64,000 bases of DNA from positions 62,001 through 126,000 of the forward strand of contig NZ_PNEO01000006.1 in NCBI RefSeq assembly GCF_002870125.1. The letters are read 5' to 3'. Shown piece after piece: positions 46,384-55,777 of the stretch. Each line of letters opens with the position of its first letter. The first letter of the stretch is position 1. The translations under genes were made by a program, and so were the position numbers. The notes beneath the pieces are model-generated. The model was not told the origin of the DNA. It worked only from the letters and a program-made list of their open reading frames with translations, and made no database searches. The DNA is from Burkholderia sp. WAC0059. Lineage in GTDB: Bacteria > Pseudomonadota > Gammaproteobacteria > Burkholderiales > Burkholderiaceae.

Positions 46384-47709
46384 TCATGCGGGCATCTTCG
46401 AGTCGCCGCGGCGCAGGCACAGGGCCGCCACGAGCGTGCAGGCGATGCAGGCCGAGGCGTACAGATAGAAGCCCGCTTCGTGGCCGATGCTCTTGAACCA
46501 GAGGCCCGCGTAGCCGGCCGTGCCGCCGAAGAGCGCCGTGGCGATCGAATAGGGCACGCCCACGCCGAGCGCGCGCAGCCGCGTCGGGAAGAGCTCGGCC
46601 TTGGCGAGCGAGCAGACCGAGGTGTAGCCGCAGACGATCAGCAGCGCGGCCGAGAGCAGCACGAACGCCGCCGTTTCGCTGCGCGTGTGCGCGAGCGCGG
46701 CGAGCAGCGGCCAGGTGCCGAACGTGCCGCCCACGCCGAACGCGATCAGCAGCGGCCGCCGGCCGACGAGGTCCGAAATCGCGCCGAAGAGCGGCTGCAC
46801 GACCATGAAGAGCGTGAGCGTCGAGAGCGACACCCACGCGGCGCGCTCGGGGTTGAGCCCCACCGTGTTGACGAGGTAGCTGTGCATGTACACGGTGTAG
46901 GTGAAGAATGCGAGCGTGCCGCCCGTCGTGATGCCGAACACGAGCGCGACGGCGCGCTTGTGGTGGCGCAGCTCGCCGAGCCCGACGCCGCGTTTGGCCG
47001 TTTCCGACAGGTGGCGGAAGTCGGGCGTCTCGTCGATGTTGCGGCGTACCCACCAGGCGACGAGCGCCAGCGCTGCGCCGATGAGGAACGGTACGCGCCA
47101 GCCCCAGGCGTCGAGCTGCGCGCGCGAGAAGACGAGTTCCTGAAGCACGACCTGCACGAGCGTCGCGAGCAGTTGACCGAGAATCAGCGTGACGTAGTGG
47201 AAGCTGGTGTAGAAGCCGCGATGGCCGGGCTTCGCGATCTCGCTCAGATAGACCGAGCTCGCGCCGTACTCGCCGCCGAGCGAGAAGCCCTGCACGAGGC
47301 GCGAGAGCAGCAGCACGAACGGCGCGGCGAGGCCGATCTGCGCGTAGGCGGGGCACAGGCCGATGGCGAGCGAGCCGCCGCACATCAGGACGACCGACAG
47401 CGTGAGGCCGGCGCGCCGGCCGCGCCGGTCCGCGTAGAGGCCGATCAGCCAACTGCCGATGGGGCGCAGCAGGAAGCCGAGCGCGAACACGGCGGCGGTG
47501 CTCAGGAGCTGGATCGTGCGGTTTTCGCGCGGAAAGAACGAGGCGGCGAAGTAGACCGAGAACGTCGTGTAGACGTGGAAGTCGTACCACTCGATCAGGT
47601 TGCCGATCGAGCCGCCGACGATCGAGCGCGTCGCGCGCCGCGCCGGCGAGACGGCGCGCTCGCCGGCGGCCGCCCCGGCGGCGCCGGCCGTCGCGTGAAG
47701 ATCGTTCAT
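46384..47709 (-). CDS. MFS transporter, metabolite:H+ symporter (MHS/KgtP-like)
   Basis: Inner-membrane H+ symporter of 441 residues with 12 helices. The N-terminal signature SIVGGSIGNLIEWYDFHVYTTFSVYFA and RPIGSWLIGLYADRRGRR define the MHS group, which carries di- and tricarboxylates or osmolytes. ATG at 47709 has AAGGAG upstream; the longer frame to 47754 does not. It lies 85 bases upstream of the aldolase and is co-directional. Confidence 0.92.
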   Translation of the reverse strand: MNDLHATAGAAGAAAGERAVSPARRATRSIVGGSIGNLIEWYDFHVYTTFSVYFAASFFPRENRTIQLLSTAAVFALGFLLRPIGSWLIGLYADRRGRRAGLTLSVVLMCGGSLAIGLCPAYAQIGLAAPFVLLLSRLVQGFSLGGEYGASSVYLSEIAKPGHRGFYTSFHYVTLILGQLLATLVQVVLQELVFSRAQLDAWGWRVPFLIGAALALVAWWVRRNIDETPDFRHLSETAKRGVGLGELRHHKRAVALVFGITTGGTLAFFTYTVYMHSYLVNTVGLNPERAAWVSLSTLTLFMVVQPLFGAISDLVGRRPLLIAFGVGGTFGTWPLLAALAHTRSETAAFVLLSAALLIVCGYTSVCSLAKAELFPTRLRALGVGVPYSIATALFGGTAGYAGLWFKSIGHEAGFYLYASACIACTLVAALCLRRGDSKMPA

Positions 47710-47781
47710 GACTGTCTCCTTGAATAAGGGTGGACGGCCTTTCTGCGAGGCCATGCGTCAGGTTCCGCAGCAGGTCGGGCA

Positions 47782-49143
47782 TCAAGCCGGTCCCGAGCGG
47801 ATCAGGCGGGCGGGGAACGACACCAGCAGGACGACCGCGCCGCAGCAGACGACGGCGCCGAGCACCACGAGGCCGATGCCGAAGCCGGCCGCGCCGCGGC
47901 TCATCCAGCCGAGCGCGGCGGTGCTGAGCGCGCCGCCGAGCGAACCGATCACGTTGATGAGGGCGATGCCGCCCGCGGCCGTCTCGCGCGGCAGGTAGGT
48001 CGGCGGGATCGACCAGAACACGGAGAGGCACGAATAGTGCCCGGCCGAGGCGACGGCCAGCAGCGCGACGGCGACGACCGTGTCGTGGCGAAAGAGCGGC
48101 AGCAGCGCGAGCGCCGCGGCGGCGCAGACGAGCGAGACGGCCGCGTGCCAGCGGCGCTCCAGCGTGCGGTCCGAGTGGCGGCCGACGGCCAGCATCACGA
48201 GGATGCCGACGAACGCCGGGATGCCCGCCAGCACGCCGACGTTGACCACGTGCGCGATGCCGGAGTCGCGGATGACGGCCGGCGCCCAGAACGCGAGCGT
48301 GTTGCCGAGCGAGAAGCTGCAGGCGAACGTGAAGCCGGCGCAGAACACGCGCGGGTCCGAGACGACGGCGCGAAACGGCGCGTGCTTGACACGGCGCGTC
48401 TTGCGGTTTTCGTCGCGTTCGAGGTCGGCGAGGATGAACGCGCGCTCGGTGCCGTCGAGCCACGGCGCCTTTTCGGGGCGGTCGCTGAGCACGAGAAACA
48501 GCACCACGCCGAAGAGGGCCGAGGGCAGCCCTTCGAGCAGGAAGAGCCACTGCCAGCCGTGCAGCCCGAATTGACCCTGGAACGCGTGCATGATCCAGCC
48601 CGAGACCGGCGTGCCGACCGTGGCCGCGATCGGAATGCTCAGATAGAAGATCGAGGTCATGCGCGCGCGGCGCCGGGCCGGGAACCAGTAGCTCAGGTAG
48701 AGGAAGATGCCCGGCGTGAAGCCGGCCTCGGCCACGCCGATCAGAAAGCGCACCGCGTAGAACTGCACCGGCGTGCGCACGAACATCGTCAGCGTCGAGA
48801 GCAGGCCCCAGGCCAGCATGATGCGCAGGAAGGTCTTGCGCACGCCGATGCGGTCGAGCATCAGGTTGCTCGGAATCTCGAACAGCACGTAGCCGACGAA
48901 CAGCAGGCCCGCGCCGAGACCGTAGGCGGCGTCGCTGAAGCCGAGGTCGGACTTGAACTCGAGTTGCGCGATGCCGATGTTGATGCGGTCGAGGTAGTTG
49001 AGGATGTAGCCGAACACCAGCAGCGGCAGGATGCGCAGCGCCACCTTGCGGTACAGCGCGCGTTCGTATTCGGCCTCGGCGGCGGCCGGGCCGATGCTCG
49101 CGCCCTGGGGGGGAGCGGGAGGCGAGTCGATGCTGAACGCCAT
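47782..49143 (-). CDS. MFS transporter, ACS family
   Basis: Inner-membrane carrier of 453 residues with 12 helices. VFGYILNYLDRINIGIAQLEF, FEIPSNLMLDRIGVRK and GVAEAGFTPGIFLYLSYWFPA are classic ACS motifs. The gene lies 72 bases before the MHS carrier and 51 bases after a dehydrogenase, all in one direction. Having two unrelated carriers in one locus is unusual; one may import and the other export, or each may take a different intermediate. Confidence 0.92.
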   Translation of the reverse strand: MAFSIDSPPAPPQGASIGPAAAEAEYERALYRKVALRILPLLVFGYILNYLDRINIGIAQLEFKSDLGFSDAAYGLGAGLLFVGYVLFEIPSNLMLDRIGVRKTFLRIMLAWGLLSTLTMFVRTPVQFYAVRFLIGVAEAGFTPGIFLYLSYWFPARRRARMTSIFYLSIPIAATVGTPVSGWIMHAFQGQFGLHGWQWLFLLEGLPSALFGVVLFLVLSDRPEKAPWLDGTERAFILADLERDENRKTRRVKHAPFRAVVSDPRVFCAGFTFACSFSLGNTLAFWAPAVIRDSGIAHVVNVGVLAGIPAFVGILVMLAVGRHSDRTLERRWHAAVSLVCAAAALALLPLFRHDTVVAVALLAVASAGHYSCLSVFWSIPPTYLPRETAAGGIALINVIGSLGGALSTAALGWMSRGAAGFGIGLVVLGAVVCCGAVVLLVSFPARLIRSGPA

Positions 49144-49194
49144 GGGGGTGTCTCCGGTTTTATTGGCTTGTTTTGTGGGGGTGGTCCGTTTTGT

Positions 49195-50208
49195 TCAGGC
49201 TGCGGCCGGTTGCGGGGGCACCGCGTTGACGAGCGGCACGCCGCGCTTCCAGCGGGCGAGGTTGTCGAGCCAGATGCGGCCGACGGCGTCGTAGTAGCTG
49301 TCGGAATGTCCCGCCGTGTGCGGGGAAATCAGCACGCCCGGCAGGTCCCAGAGCGGCGACGCGGCATCGAGCGGTTCGCGCTCGAACACGTCGAGCCAGG
49401 CGCCCGCGAGCGCGCCGCGCGAGAGCGCGTCGGCGAGCGCCGCTTCGACGACCACTTCGCCGCGCGCCACGTTGACGAGATGCGCGCGCGCCGGCAGTCG
49501 CGCGAGACGGCGCGCGTCGACGAGGCGGGCCGTGAGCGGCGTGAGCGGGCAGGCCAGGATCAGCCAGTCCGTTTGCGGCAACGCCTCGTCGAATTGCGCG
49601 AACGTAACGAACGCAGGGGGCCGCGCTTCGCCGGCCGGTGCCGGCGCTGGCGGGGGCGCTTCGCGGCGCACGACGGTCACGTTCATCTCCAGCGCGCCGA
49701 GCAGGCGGGCGAGCCGCTGGCCGATCGGGCCGTAGCCGACGACGAGCGCGTGTTGGCCCGCCAGATCGCGCGGCGTGTCCTCGCCGAAGTTCGGTTGCCA
49801 GGCGTGGCGGCGCTGGGCCTCGTACAGCGGGACGAAGCGGCGCGCGAGTGCGAGCAGGCCGCCGAGCGCCGATTGCGCGACGGCCCCCGCGTTGGCGCCC
49901 GAGGACGTCGTCACCGTCACGCCGCGTTGCAGCAACTCCGCGAAGATCGGCCGGTCCGTGCCGGCCGAGTGCGCCTGCACCCAGCGAAGGCGCGTCGAGC
50001 GGCGCAGCACGGCGTAGAAGGCGAGCAGTTCGTCGCTGGGCGCGGCCTTGGTCGAGCGGCCCGTCACGTCGCGGCTGATGAACGCGATGTCGGCCTGCCG
50101 GTCGGGCCCGTCGCCGGGCGTGAAGATCCGGTGCGGGGTATCGCCGAGCACGTTCGCGACCGCGTCGCCGAAGCGCTCGGCCGCCGCTCGCGAGAGCAGA
50201 ATGTCCAA
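49195..50208 (-). CDS. D-2-hydroxyacid dehydrogenase family protein
   Basis: NAD-dependent D-isomer dehydrogenase of 337 residues. The nucleotide fold is ALVVGYGPIGQRLARLLGALEM. Catalytic Arg is in LVNVARGEVVVE, Glu in FEREPLD and His in ISPHTAGHSD. No ATG or GTG fits the fold start. TTG 50208 (reading LDILLSRAAAERFG) is the best start, with AGG upstream. It heads the minus-strand operon of dehydrogenase, two carriers and class II aldolase. Confidence 0.85.
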   Translation of the reverse strand: MDILLSRAAAERFGDAVANVLGDTPHRIFTPGDGPDRQADIAFISRDVTGRSTKAAPSDELLAFYAVLRRSTRLRWVQAHSAGTDRPIFAELLQRGVTVTTSSGANAGAVAQSALGGLLALARRFVPLYEAQRRHAWQPNFGEDTPRDLAGQHALVVGYGPIGQRLARLLGALEMNVTVVRREAPPPAPAPAGEARPPAFVTFAQFDEALPQTDWLILACPLTPLTARLVDARRLARLPARAHLVNVARGEVVVEAALADALSRGALAGAWLDVFEREPLDAASPLWDLPGVLISPHTAGHSDSYYDAVGRIWLDNLARWKRGVPLVNAVPPQPAAA

Positions 50209-50552
50209 GGCCTGTTGTCTCCGTATCTTGTTCGAATCGTGGGGTATCTCTGCCGGGAAAAGCAGACCCCCCCTGCGCAAATTGTGGCGCCTCCGCACGG
50301 GGCCGCTGCGCATTTTGGCGAATGCAGCGTTTCCATTTGGAGAACGCTCGCCGGGCAAACGGTCCTTACCATGCCTGCATACGGTCCGTTGCGCAGGCGG
50401 CGTTTCGACGGTCGTGCCCGGCGTGGCCGTCGTGGCCTGCCGTGCACGCGGGAACCGGTCCGGCGCGCCGCGCTGCATGCCCGCATGCTTACGTTGTAGT
50501 CTGTACGAAGCGTTTTTGCCGTTCGTTCAATTCAACTGAATACCCGTTCACG
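50209..50552. other. divergent control region
   Basis: 344 bases between the dehydrogenase operon and the amidohydrolase. Similar 10-mers TGCGCAAATT (50274-50283) and TGCGCATTTT (50307-50316) lie 33 bases apart and could be regulator sites. No coding frame is supported, and no -35/-10 pair stands out. Confidence 0.4.
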
Positions 50553-51446
50553 ATGACTAGACCCTGCCTCGGCCCGCTTCCTCCTCCCGCCGCCGTGCCG
50601 TTCGCGGTGCCGCCGCTTGCGTGCGATTGCCACGCGCACGTATTCGGTCCCTACGGGTTTTTCCCGCTGGCCGACGAGCGCAGCTATACGCCGCCCGAGA
50701 ATCCGCCGGCGCGCTTCGTCGCCCAGCTCGACGCGATGGGCTTCGCGCGCGGCGTGGCGGTGACGGCGAGCGTCTACGGCACCGACAACCGTTCGCTCGT
50801 CGATGCGTTGCAACGCTATCCGGCGCGGTTGCGCGGCGTGGCCGTGCTGGCCGGCGACACGCCCGAGGCCGAACTCGACCGTCTCACGCAATGCGGCGTG
50901 CGCGGCGCGCGCTTCAATCTGTACCGGCGCGACGGCCGCAACGTCTATCGCAACGGCTCGGGGCTCGACGATCTGCGCGCGCTCGCGCCGCGCCTCGCGG
51001 CACGCGGCTGGCACGCGCAGATCTGGGTGCACGCGCCCGATCTGCCCGAACTCGCGCCGGTCTTGCGCGCGCTTTCGATCGGGCTCGTGATCGACCATAT
51101 GGGCCGCATGAGCGTGGCGCGCGGCACGGCCGACGCCGGTTTTCAGTGCCTGCTGTCGATGCTGGCCGACGGCTCGGCCTGGGCCAAGGTATCGGGCGCG
51201 GACCGCGTCTCGGAAGCCGGCGCGCCCTACGACGACGTGACGGACTTCGAGGCGGCGATTCTCGCGGCCAATCCGGAGCAGGTGGTGTGGGGCAGCGACT
51301 GGCCGCACGTCAATTATTTCGAGGCTGCCCGGATGCCCGACGACGGCGCGCTCTTCGCGCACTTCGTGCGCGCGGTGCCCGATGCCGCGCGGCGCGAAGC
51401 CGTGCTCGTGCACAACCCGGCCCGGCTCTACGATTTTCCCGTCTGA
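50553..51446 (+). CDS. TIM-barrel amidohydrolase (2-pyrone-4,6-dicarboxylate hydrolase-like)
   Basis: Metal-dependent hydrolase of 297 residues in the amidohydrolase_2 family. The first metal pair is in CDCHAHVFGPYGFFPL (HxH), a further His in VIDHMGRMS and the catalytic Asp in WGSDWPHVN. This motif set is shared with lactonases such as LigI, which opens 2-pyrone-4,6-dicarboxylate. It faces the dehydrogenase/aldolase operon and precedes a LysR gene. Substrate unproven; a lactone fits the neighbours. The ATG has no obvious ribosome site. Confidence 0.85.
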   Translation: MTRPCLGPLPPPAAVPFAVPPLACDCHAHVFGPYGFFPLADERSYTPPENPPARFVAQLDAMGFARGVAVTASVYGTDNRSLVDALQRYPARLRGVAVLAGDTPEAELDRLTQCGVRGARFNLYRRDGRNVYRNGSGLDDLRALAPRLAARGWHAQIWVHAPDLPELAPVLRALSIGLVIDHMGRMSVARGTADAGFQCLLSMLADGSAWAKVSGADRVSEAGAPYDDVTDFEAAILAANPEQVVWGSDWPHVNYFEAARMPDDGALFAHFVRAVPDAARREAVLVHNPARLYDFPV

Positions 51447-51578
51447 ACCGGCGCCAGGCGTTCCTGGCGGCTGCGGCGCGTCGGCGAGCGAGCGCGGGGC
51501 CTCGCGTATCATGAGTCCGCGACGATGCGCGGACTGTCCCGCTCGTCCGACCCCGCCCCGTCACGGATGGCTGCGCGC

Positions 51579-52463
51579 ATGAAAATGGATTTACCCGGTC
51601 TCCAGATGCTGGTGGCCGCCATCGAGTCGAAGAGCCTCTCGAAGGCCGCGGATCGCGAAAACCTGGCCACCTCGGCGGCCAGCAAGCGGATCACCGAACT
51701 GGAGCGTCGCCTCGGCGCCGTGCTGCTCGTGCGCCACGGCCGGGGCGTCGAGCCGACGCCGGCGGGCGTCGCGCTCTATCACCGCGCCAAGGCCATCCTG
51801 CGCAGCGTCGAGCTCGCGCAGCACTGCGTGGCCGAGTTCGGCTCGGGCGGCATGCCGAAGATCCGGCTCGCCGCCAACCGCTCGTCGATCATCCAGTTCT
51901 TGCCGGCCGCGCTGAGCCGCTATTTCTCGAGCGAGCCCGGCGCGCAGATCGAGCTGCAGGAACGGTACAGCTACGACATTCCGCGGCTCGTCATCGACGC
52001 CGAGGCGGACCTCGGCATCTACCACGCGACGACGCCGGCGCCGGGCGTCCACTCGGTTCCCTGGCAGCAGGACCGCGTGGTGCTCGTCGTGCCGCTCGAC
52101 CATCCGCTCGCCCGCCGCGACGAGACGACGCTCGAAGCGGCCAACGACTATCCGTTCGTCGGCTACTTTCCGCGCCATTCCTACGAGGCCTTTCTTTCGC
52201 TGGCCGAGGCGGGGCTTTCGCGGCCGCTGAACGTGCGCATCGAGGTGTCGAACTACGAAGCGCGCTGCCGCATGATTCGCGAGGGCATCGGCATCGGCAT
52301 CATGCCGGAGCTCATCGCGGCCTCCTATCTCGCCCGCTACGGGCTCAAGGCCATCCGCCTGCTCGACGACTGGGCCGTCCGGCAGTTCTTTCTCTGCACG
52401 CGCGGCCGCGGCGAGGTCGGCCCCGAGCTCGCCGCGTTCATGGCGCATCTGTTGGCCGCGTGA
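51579..52463 (+). CDS. LysR-family transcriptional regulator
   Basis: Regulator of 294 residues. The helix-turn-helix is at residues 15-45 (SLSKAADRENLATSAASKRITELERRLG), of the variant found in Burkholderia LysR proteins with an AASKRI recognition helix. The effector domain follows from about residue 90 (PKIRLAANRSSIIQFLP). ATG 51579 is chosen; an in-frame start at 51525 would add an 18-residue tail. It is co-directional with the amidohydrolase, 132 bases behind it, and probably controls both divergent operons here. Confidence 0.9.
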   Translation: MKMDLPGLQMLVAAIESKSLSKAADRENLATSAASKRITELERRLGAVLLVRHGRGVEPTPAGVALYHRAKAILRSVELAQHCVAEFGSGGMPKIRLAANRSSIIQFLPAALSRYFSSEPGAQIELQERYSYDIPRLVIDAEADLGIYHATTPAPGVHSVPWQQDRVVLVVPLDHPLARRDETTLEAANDYPFVGYFPRHSYEAFLSLAEAGLSRPLNVRIEVSNYEARCRMIREGIGIGIMPELIAASYLARYGLKAIRLLDDWAVRQFFLCTRGRGEVGPELAAFMAHLLAA

Positions 52464-52506
52464 ACGTATCGCCGCTTTTGCTTTGCCCGTCCGTCAGGAC
52501 GTCGGC

Positions 52507-53587
52507 TCAGCCCGCCGGAATCGTGACGATGGGCGCCTTCGCGTCCTGGTCGGCTTCCGCGAGCGCGATCAGGTTTTGCAGCACCGTGAACGCGTATTTC
52601 GAATCGAAGTCGGTGCGCCCGATCCAGTATTGCCAGCCGTCGTAGGGGATCGTCACGTAGGCGTCGTCGGGCGCCTGGCGGCCGACGCGGACGACGACCG
52701 TCGGGCGCGTCTCGCCGCCGACGAGCTGCACGGTCGGCTTCGTCGAGCCGCTGTCGATGTCGACCTGCGGCACTTCGATCTGCGAGCCCAGGTTGCTCAG
52801 CATGCCGAGGATCGAGCGCGTGACGAGCGGTACGCGGTCCTGCCCGCTCGCCGTAGTCGATTTCGTATTCGCTCCTGTTCGCCGACAGATGCAGCAGGCG
52901 GCGCACGCGCGCCATGTCGGCGTTCGACTGCGTGGCGTCGTTGCCCGACTGCCCGCCCATGACGAGGAAGATCTGTTCGTCATGCTGGGCGTTCTGCGTG
53001 TAGCGGAACGTGAGCTTGCCGGCAAGCTGCAGTTCCCGCAGCAGTCGCAGCAGCTCGAAGAAGCCGGGCGAGCCGTTGCTGTCGGGGCCGCCGAGCGGCG
53101 TGTCGTTCTGCAGCCCGCCGATGGACTGCACCGACAGCCGCAGCAGCAAATCGATGGGGATGCCGCTGTCCGCGAGCGGCAGCACGAGCGTGGGCGACAG
53201 CGGCCGGATGTAGGCGCTCGCGTAGGCTTCGCCTGTCGTCGGCGTGAACGTGAAGGTCGGATGGTTCCCGTAGGAAACGGTGCCCGCGGCCTCGGCATAG
53301 CTGCCGACCGTGCGCGAGCCGGCGTTCAGCGTCGGGCCGCCGCTCGCGTCGAACTGATAGGCGGCGATGATCTGCGTGACGGTGACGAACGCGGGAACGT
53401 CGCCGTAGCGCAGGCCGACGATCATCGCGAGCATCTCGCGCTTTTTCGCGTCGCCGAGCGCGCGCGCATAGTCGACCTGGTCGGCGCGCAGGTCGTGCAT
53501 GCCGAACGAGGCGCAGCCGGCCGTCGTCGTGAGCGCGGCCAGCATCGCGAAGAACGAAAGGCATTTGAAGGCGGCAGTCTTTTTCAT
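52507..53587 (-). pseudogene. frameshifted lipoprotein gene
   Basis: Two overlapping minus-strand frames join into one protein if one base near 52849 is removed. The first part (from 53587) begins with a lipoprotein signal peptide MKKTAAFKCLSFFAMLAALTTTAGC and runs to EYEIDYG. The second frame continues SGQDRVPLVTRSILGMLSNL and ends at 52507. The junction is at GGCGAGCGGGC on the minus strand. Without correction the first frame runs on as low-quality sequence to 52337 inside the LysR gene. Full length would be about 359 residues. It could be a real inactivating mutation or a sequencing error. Function unknown. Confidence 0.75.
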
Positions 53588-53845
53588 CGTGTCGTCGGGA
53601 ACACAGTGGGCCGCGCCGTGCGCGGCGGACCGAAACGGGAAGGCATCCCGGGAGATGCCCGGGAAGGTGTCCAAAAGCGGGCCAGGAGCCGGTGCGGCCG
53701 GGCCTGCCGTCGGGCGCCTTCGCCTTAGCAAGCCGCGCGCCCGGACCGGCGTATCGACGACGTACGAACGAAAAGCGGCGGACTGCCGGCCGCCGCTTTC
53801 GGGGGGATGTCGGGGTGGATTCGGGGGGAAAGGCGGGCGCCGCGT

Positions 53846-54700
53846 TCAGAACGCCGGGATGATCGCGCCTTTGTAGCGGGTGAGGATGAACTGCCGGACC
53901 TCGTTCGACTGATAGGCGCTCACGAGTTCGCGGACCCACGGTTTCCCGGCGTCCTGCGCTCGCACGGCGATGAGGCAGGCGTAGACGCTCGAGCCGTCTT
54001 CCCTGAGGATCGGGTCGCGCGCCGGGTCGAGGCCGGCCTTGATCGCGTAGTCGGCGTTGACGGTCGCGGCGTCGAAGTCGTCGAGCGTGCGCGGCAACTG
54101 GGCCGCGTCCACCTCGGTGAAGCGGAAGTGCTTCGGGTTCGAGGCGATGTCGAGCGGCGTGGCGTTGATGCCCGTGACCGGATCGATGCCCGAGCGCAGC
54201 GTGATCGCGCCGGCCTTCTGCTGCAGCAACAGCGCGCGGCTCTCGTTGGCCGGGTCGTTGGGAATGCCGATCCGCGCGCCGTCGGGCAGGTCGGCGAAGT
54301 GCCGGTACTTTTTCGAGTAGAGGCCGAGCGGCCCGATCCAGGTCCGGCCGATGCCGACCAGATGGTAGCCGCGCGCGCGGATCTGCGAGGCGAGGAACGG
54401 ACGATGCTGGTAGCTGTTCGCGTCGAGATCGCCGGCGTCGAGCGCGGCGTCGGGCTGGATGTAGTCGTTGAACGACACGATCTGGATGTGCAGGCCGTAT
54501 TCGCGCTCGGCCACCTGCTTGACGACCTCGAAAATCTCCTCGTGCGGCCCGCTCGTGACGCCGACCTTGAGCACCTTGTTCGCGCCCTGAGCGCTGTCGG
54601 CGGCATGGGCGGCCCCGACGACGAGCAGCGAGACGGCGGCGGCCCGCAGGACGTGGCGGATCGGGCGGACGAGGCGGATCAGGAAGGACACGGTGGGCAC
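53846..54700 (-). CDS. MetQ/NlpA-family methionine-type binding protein
   Basis: Periplasmic binding protein of 284 residues related to MetQ. A signal peptide ends VVGAAHA (about residue 33); there is no lipobox Cys, unlike E. coli MetQ. Family blocks are LKVGVTSGPHEEIFEVVKQVA, FNDYIQPDAALDAGDLDANSYQH, IGIPNDPANESRALLLLQ-like and DYAIKAGLDPARDPI. GTG 54700 is the start, with GAGGAA upstream. No MetN ATPase or MetI permease gene is adjacent, so it is an orphan that may serve a distant transporter. Confidence 0.9.
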   Translation of the reverse strand: MPTVSFLIRLVRPIRHVLRAAAVSLLVVGAAHAADSAQGANKVLKVGVTSGPHEEIFEVVKQVAEREYGLHIQIVSFNDYIQPDAALDAGDLDANSYQHRPFLASQIRARGYHLVGIGRTWIGPLGLYSKKYRHFADLPDGARIGIPNDPANESRALLLQQKAGAITLRSGIDPVTGINATPLDIASNPKHFRFTEVDAAQLPRTLDDFDAATVNADYAIKAGLDPARDPILREDGSSVYACLIAVRAQDAGKPWVRELVSAYQSNEVRQFILTRYKGAIIPAF

Positions 54701-55018
54701 GGACGTTTCCTCGTTCGGGCTGAAAGAAAGCCGTCAATCTAGCCGTGGCCGCCGCTTTCGCGAACCAAGCAATTCGACTATGCAAAGTGCGCGACGGCAA
54801 ATGAACGGGATATCCGCCCGACGCCAGTCCCGGGTCTTTCAATCCATTCCGGTCCATAGAAGAAGATTCATGCGGCAGGCACGTAAGCTGCTCACGATAT
54901 CGGGATTGCGTACATTGTTCCCATGATTTTTTCGTTATCAAATCGGACAGCGATCTCTACGATGGCGTCTTGAGTTTTCCAGATTGGACTTGTGAGCTGC
55001 TCACCGGGCGAATTGTCG
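54701..55018. other. 318-base gap before the GntR gene
   Basis: No supported gene. The stretch 54880-54960 is AT-rich and should hold the promoter of the GntR-led operon. A run TTTTTT and the GTTATCAAAT segment are visible, but no convincing -35/-10 pair or palindrome. Confidence 0.4.
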
Positions 55019-55777
55019 ATGATTCACGAAAACGCAGCCGGCGGCCAGTCGGCGTCGCACGAAGCGCCTCCCCGCGAAGCGACGGGCTCGCGCGGCGACG
55101 ACGCCTACGAGCGCATCCGCCGCGACGTGCTCTCCTGCCGCTTCATGCCGGGCTCGACGCTGACCGAAAGCCAGCTCATGACGGACTACGGCATCGGCAA
55201 GAGCAGTTGCCGCATCGCGCTCGTGCGGCTCGTGCACGAAGGGTTCGTGCGCGCGATGCCGCGCCAGGGCTATCGCGTCTCGCCCATCACGCTGCGCGAC
55301 GTCGAGGAGGTGTTCTCGCTGCGCGTGCAGCTCGAACCGCTCGCCGCGCGCCTGGCCTGCGGGCGCGTCGACGTCGCGCTGCTCCGGCGCCTCGAGGCGG
55401 CTTGCCGCGTGCGCTATCCCGAGCGCGCGCTCTCGGACCAGATCGACGTGTTTCTCGACGCGAACCGCGAATTCCATCTCGCCATCGCGCAGGCCAGCGG
55501 CAACGAGCGCCTGCACCGCACGCTCGCGAACCTGATCGACGAGATGTCCCGGTTCGTCGCGCTCGGCTTCGGCGTGCAGGGCACGAAGCCCGAGATCAAG
55601 CACGATCACAACGCGATGATCGACGCGTTCGAGGCCGGCGACGGGCGCCGCGCCGAAACCATCGCGCGCCGTCACATCGAGACGTTCCGCGACATGACGA
55701 TGGAGAAGGTCTACGCGAGCCTGTCGAGCGCGGGCGCGTCGCTGCCGGTATTTACCGTGGCGGAGCTGCGCCGGTGA
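55019..55777 (+). CDS. GntR-family regulator, FadR subfamily
   Basis: Regulator of 252 residues, 261 if GTG 54992 is used. The DNA-binding part is DDAYERIRRDVLSCRFMPGSTLTESQLMTDYGIGKSSCRIAL, then GFVRAMPRQGYRVSPI. The FCD domain holds carboxylate/metal-binding His residues (EFHLAIAQASGN; HIETFRDM). No good ribosome site precedes either start. Its stop overlaps the start of the ABC ATPase gene, so unlike most regulators it is the first gene of the operon it probably controls. Confidence 0.88.
   Translation: MIHENAAGGQSASHEAPPREATGSRGDDAYERIRRDVLSCRFMPGSTLTESQLMTDYGIGKSSCRIALVRLVHEGFVRAMPRQGYRVSPITLRDVEEVFSLRVQLEPLAARLACGRVDVALLRRLEAACRVRYPERALSDQIDVFLDANREFHLAIAQASGNERLHRTLANLIDEMSRFVALGFGVQGTKPEIKHDHNAMIDAFEAGDGRRAETIARRHIETFRDMTMEKVYASLSSAGASLPVFTVAELRR

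Noticed and set aside
52337-52849. C-terminal run-on of the lipoprotein frame
   Set aside because: After the frameshift this is nonsense sequence entering the antisense of the LysR gene; the other frame carries the conserved-looking continuation.
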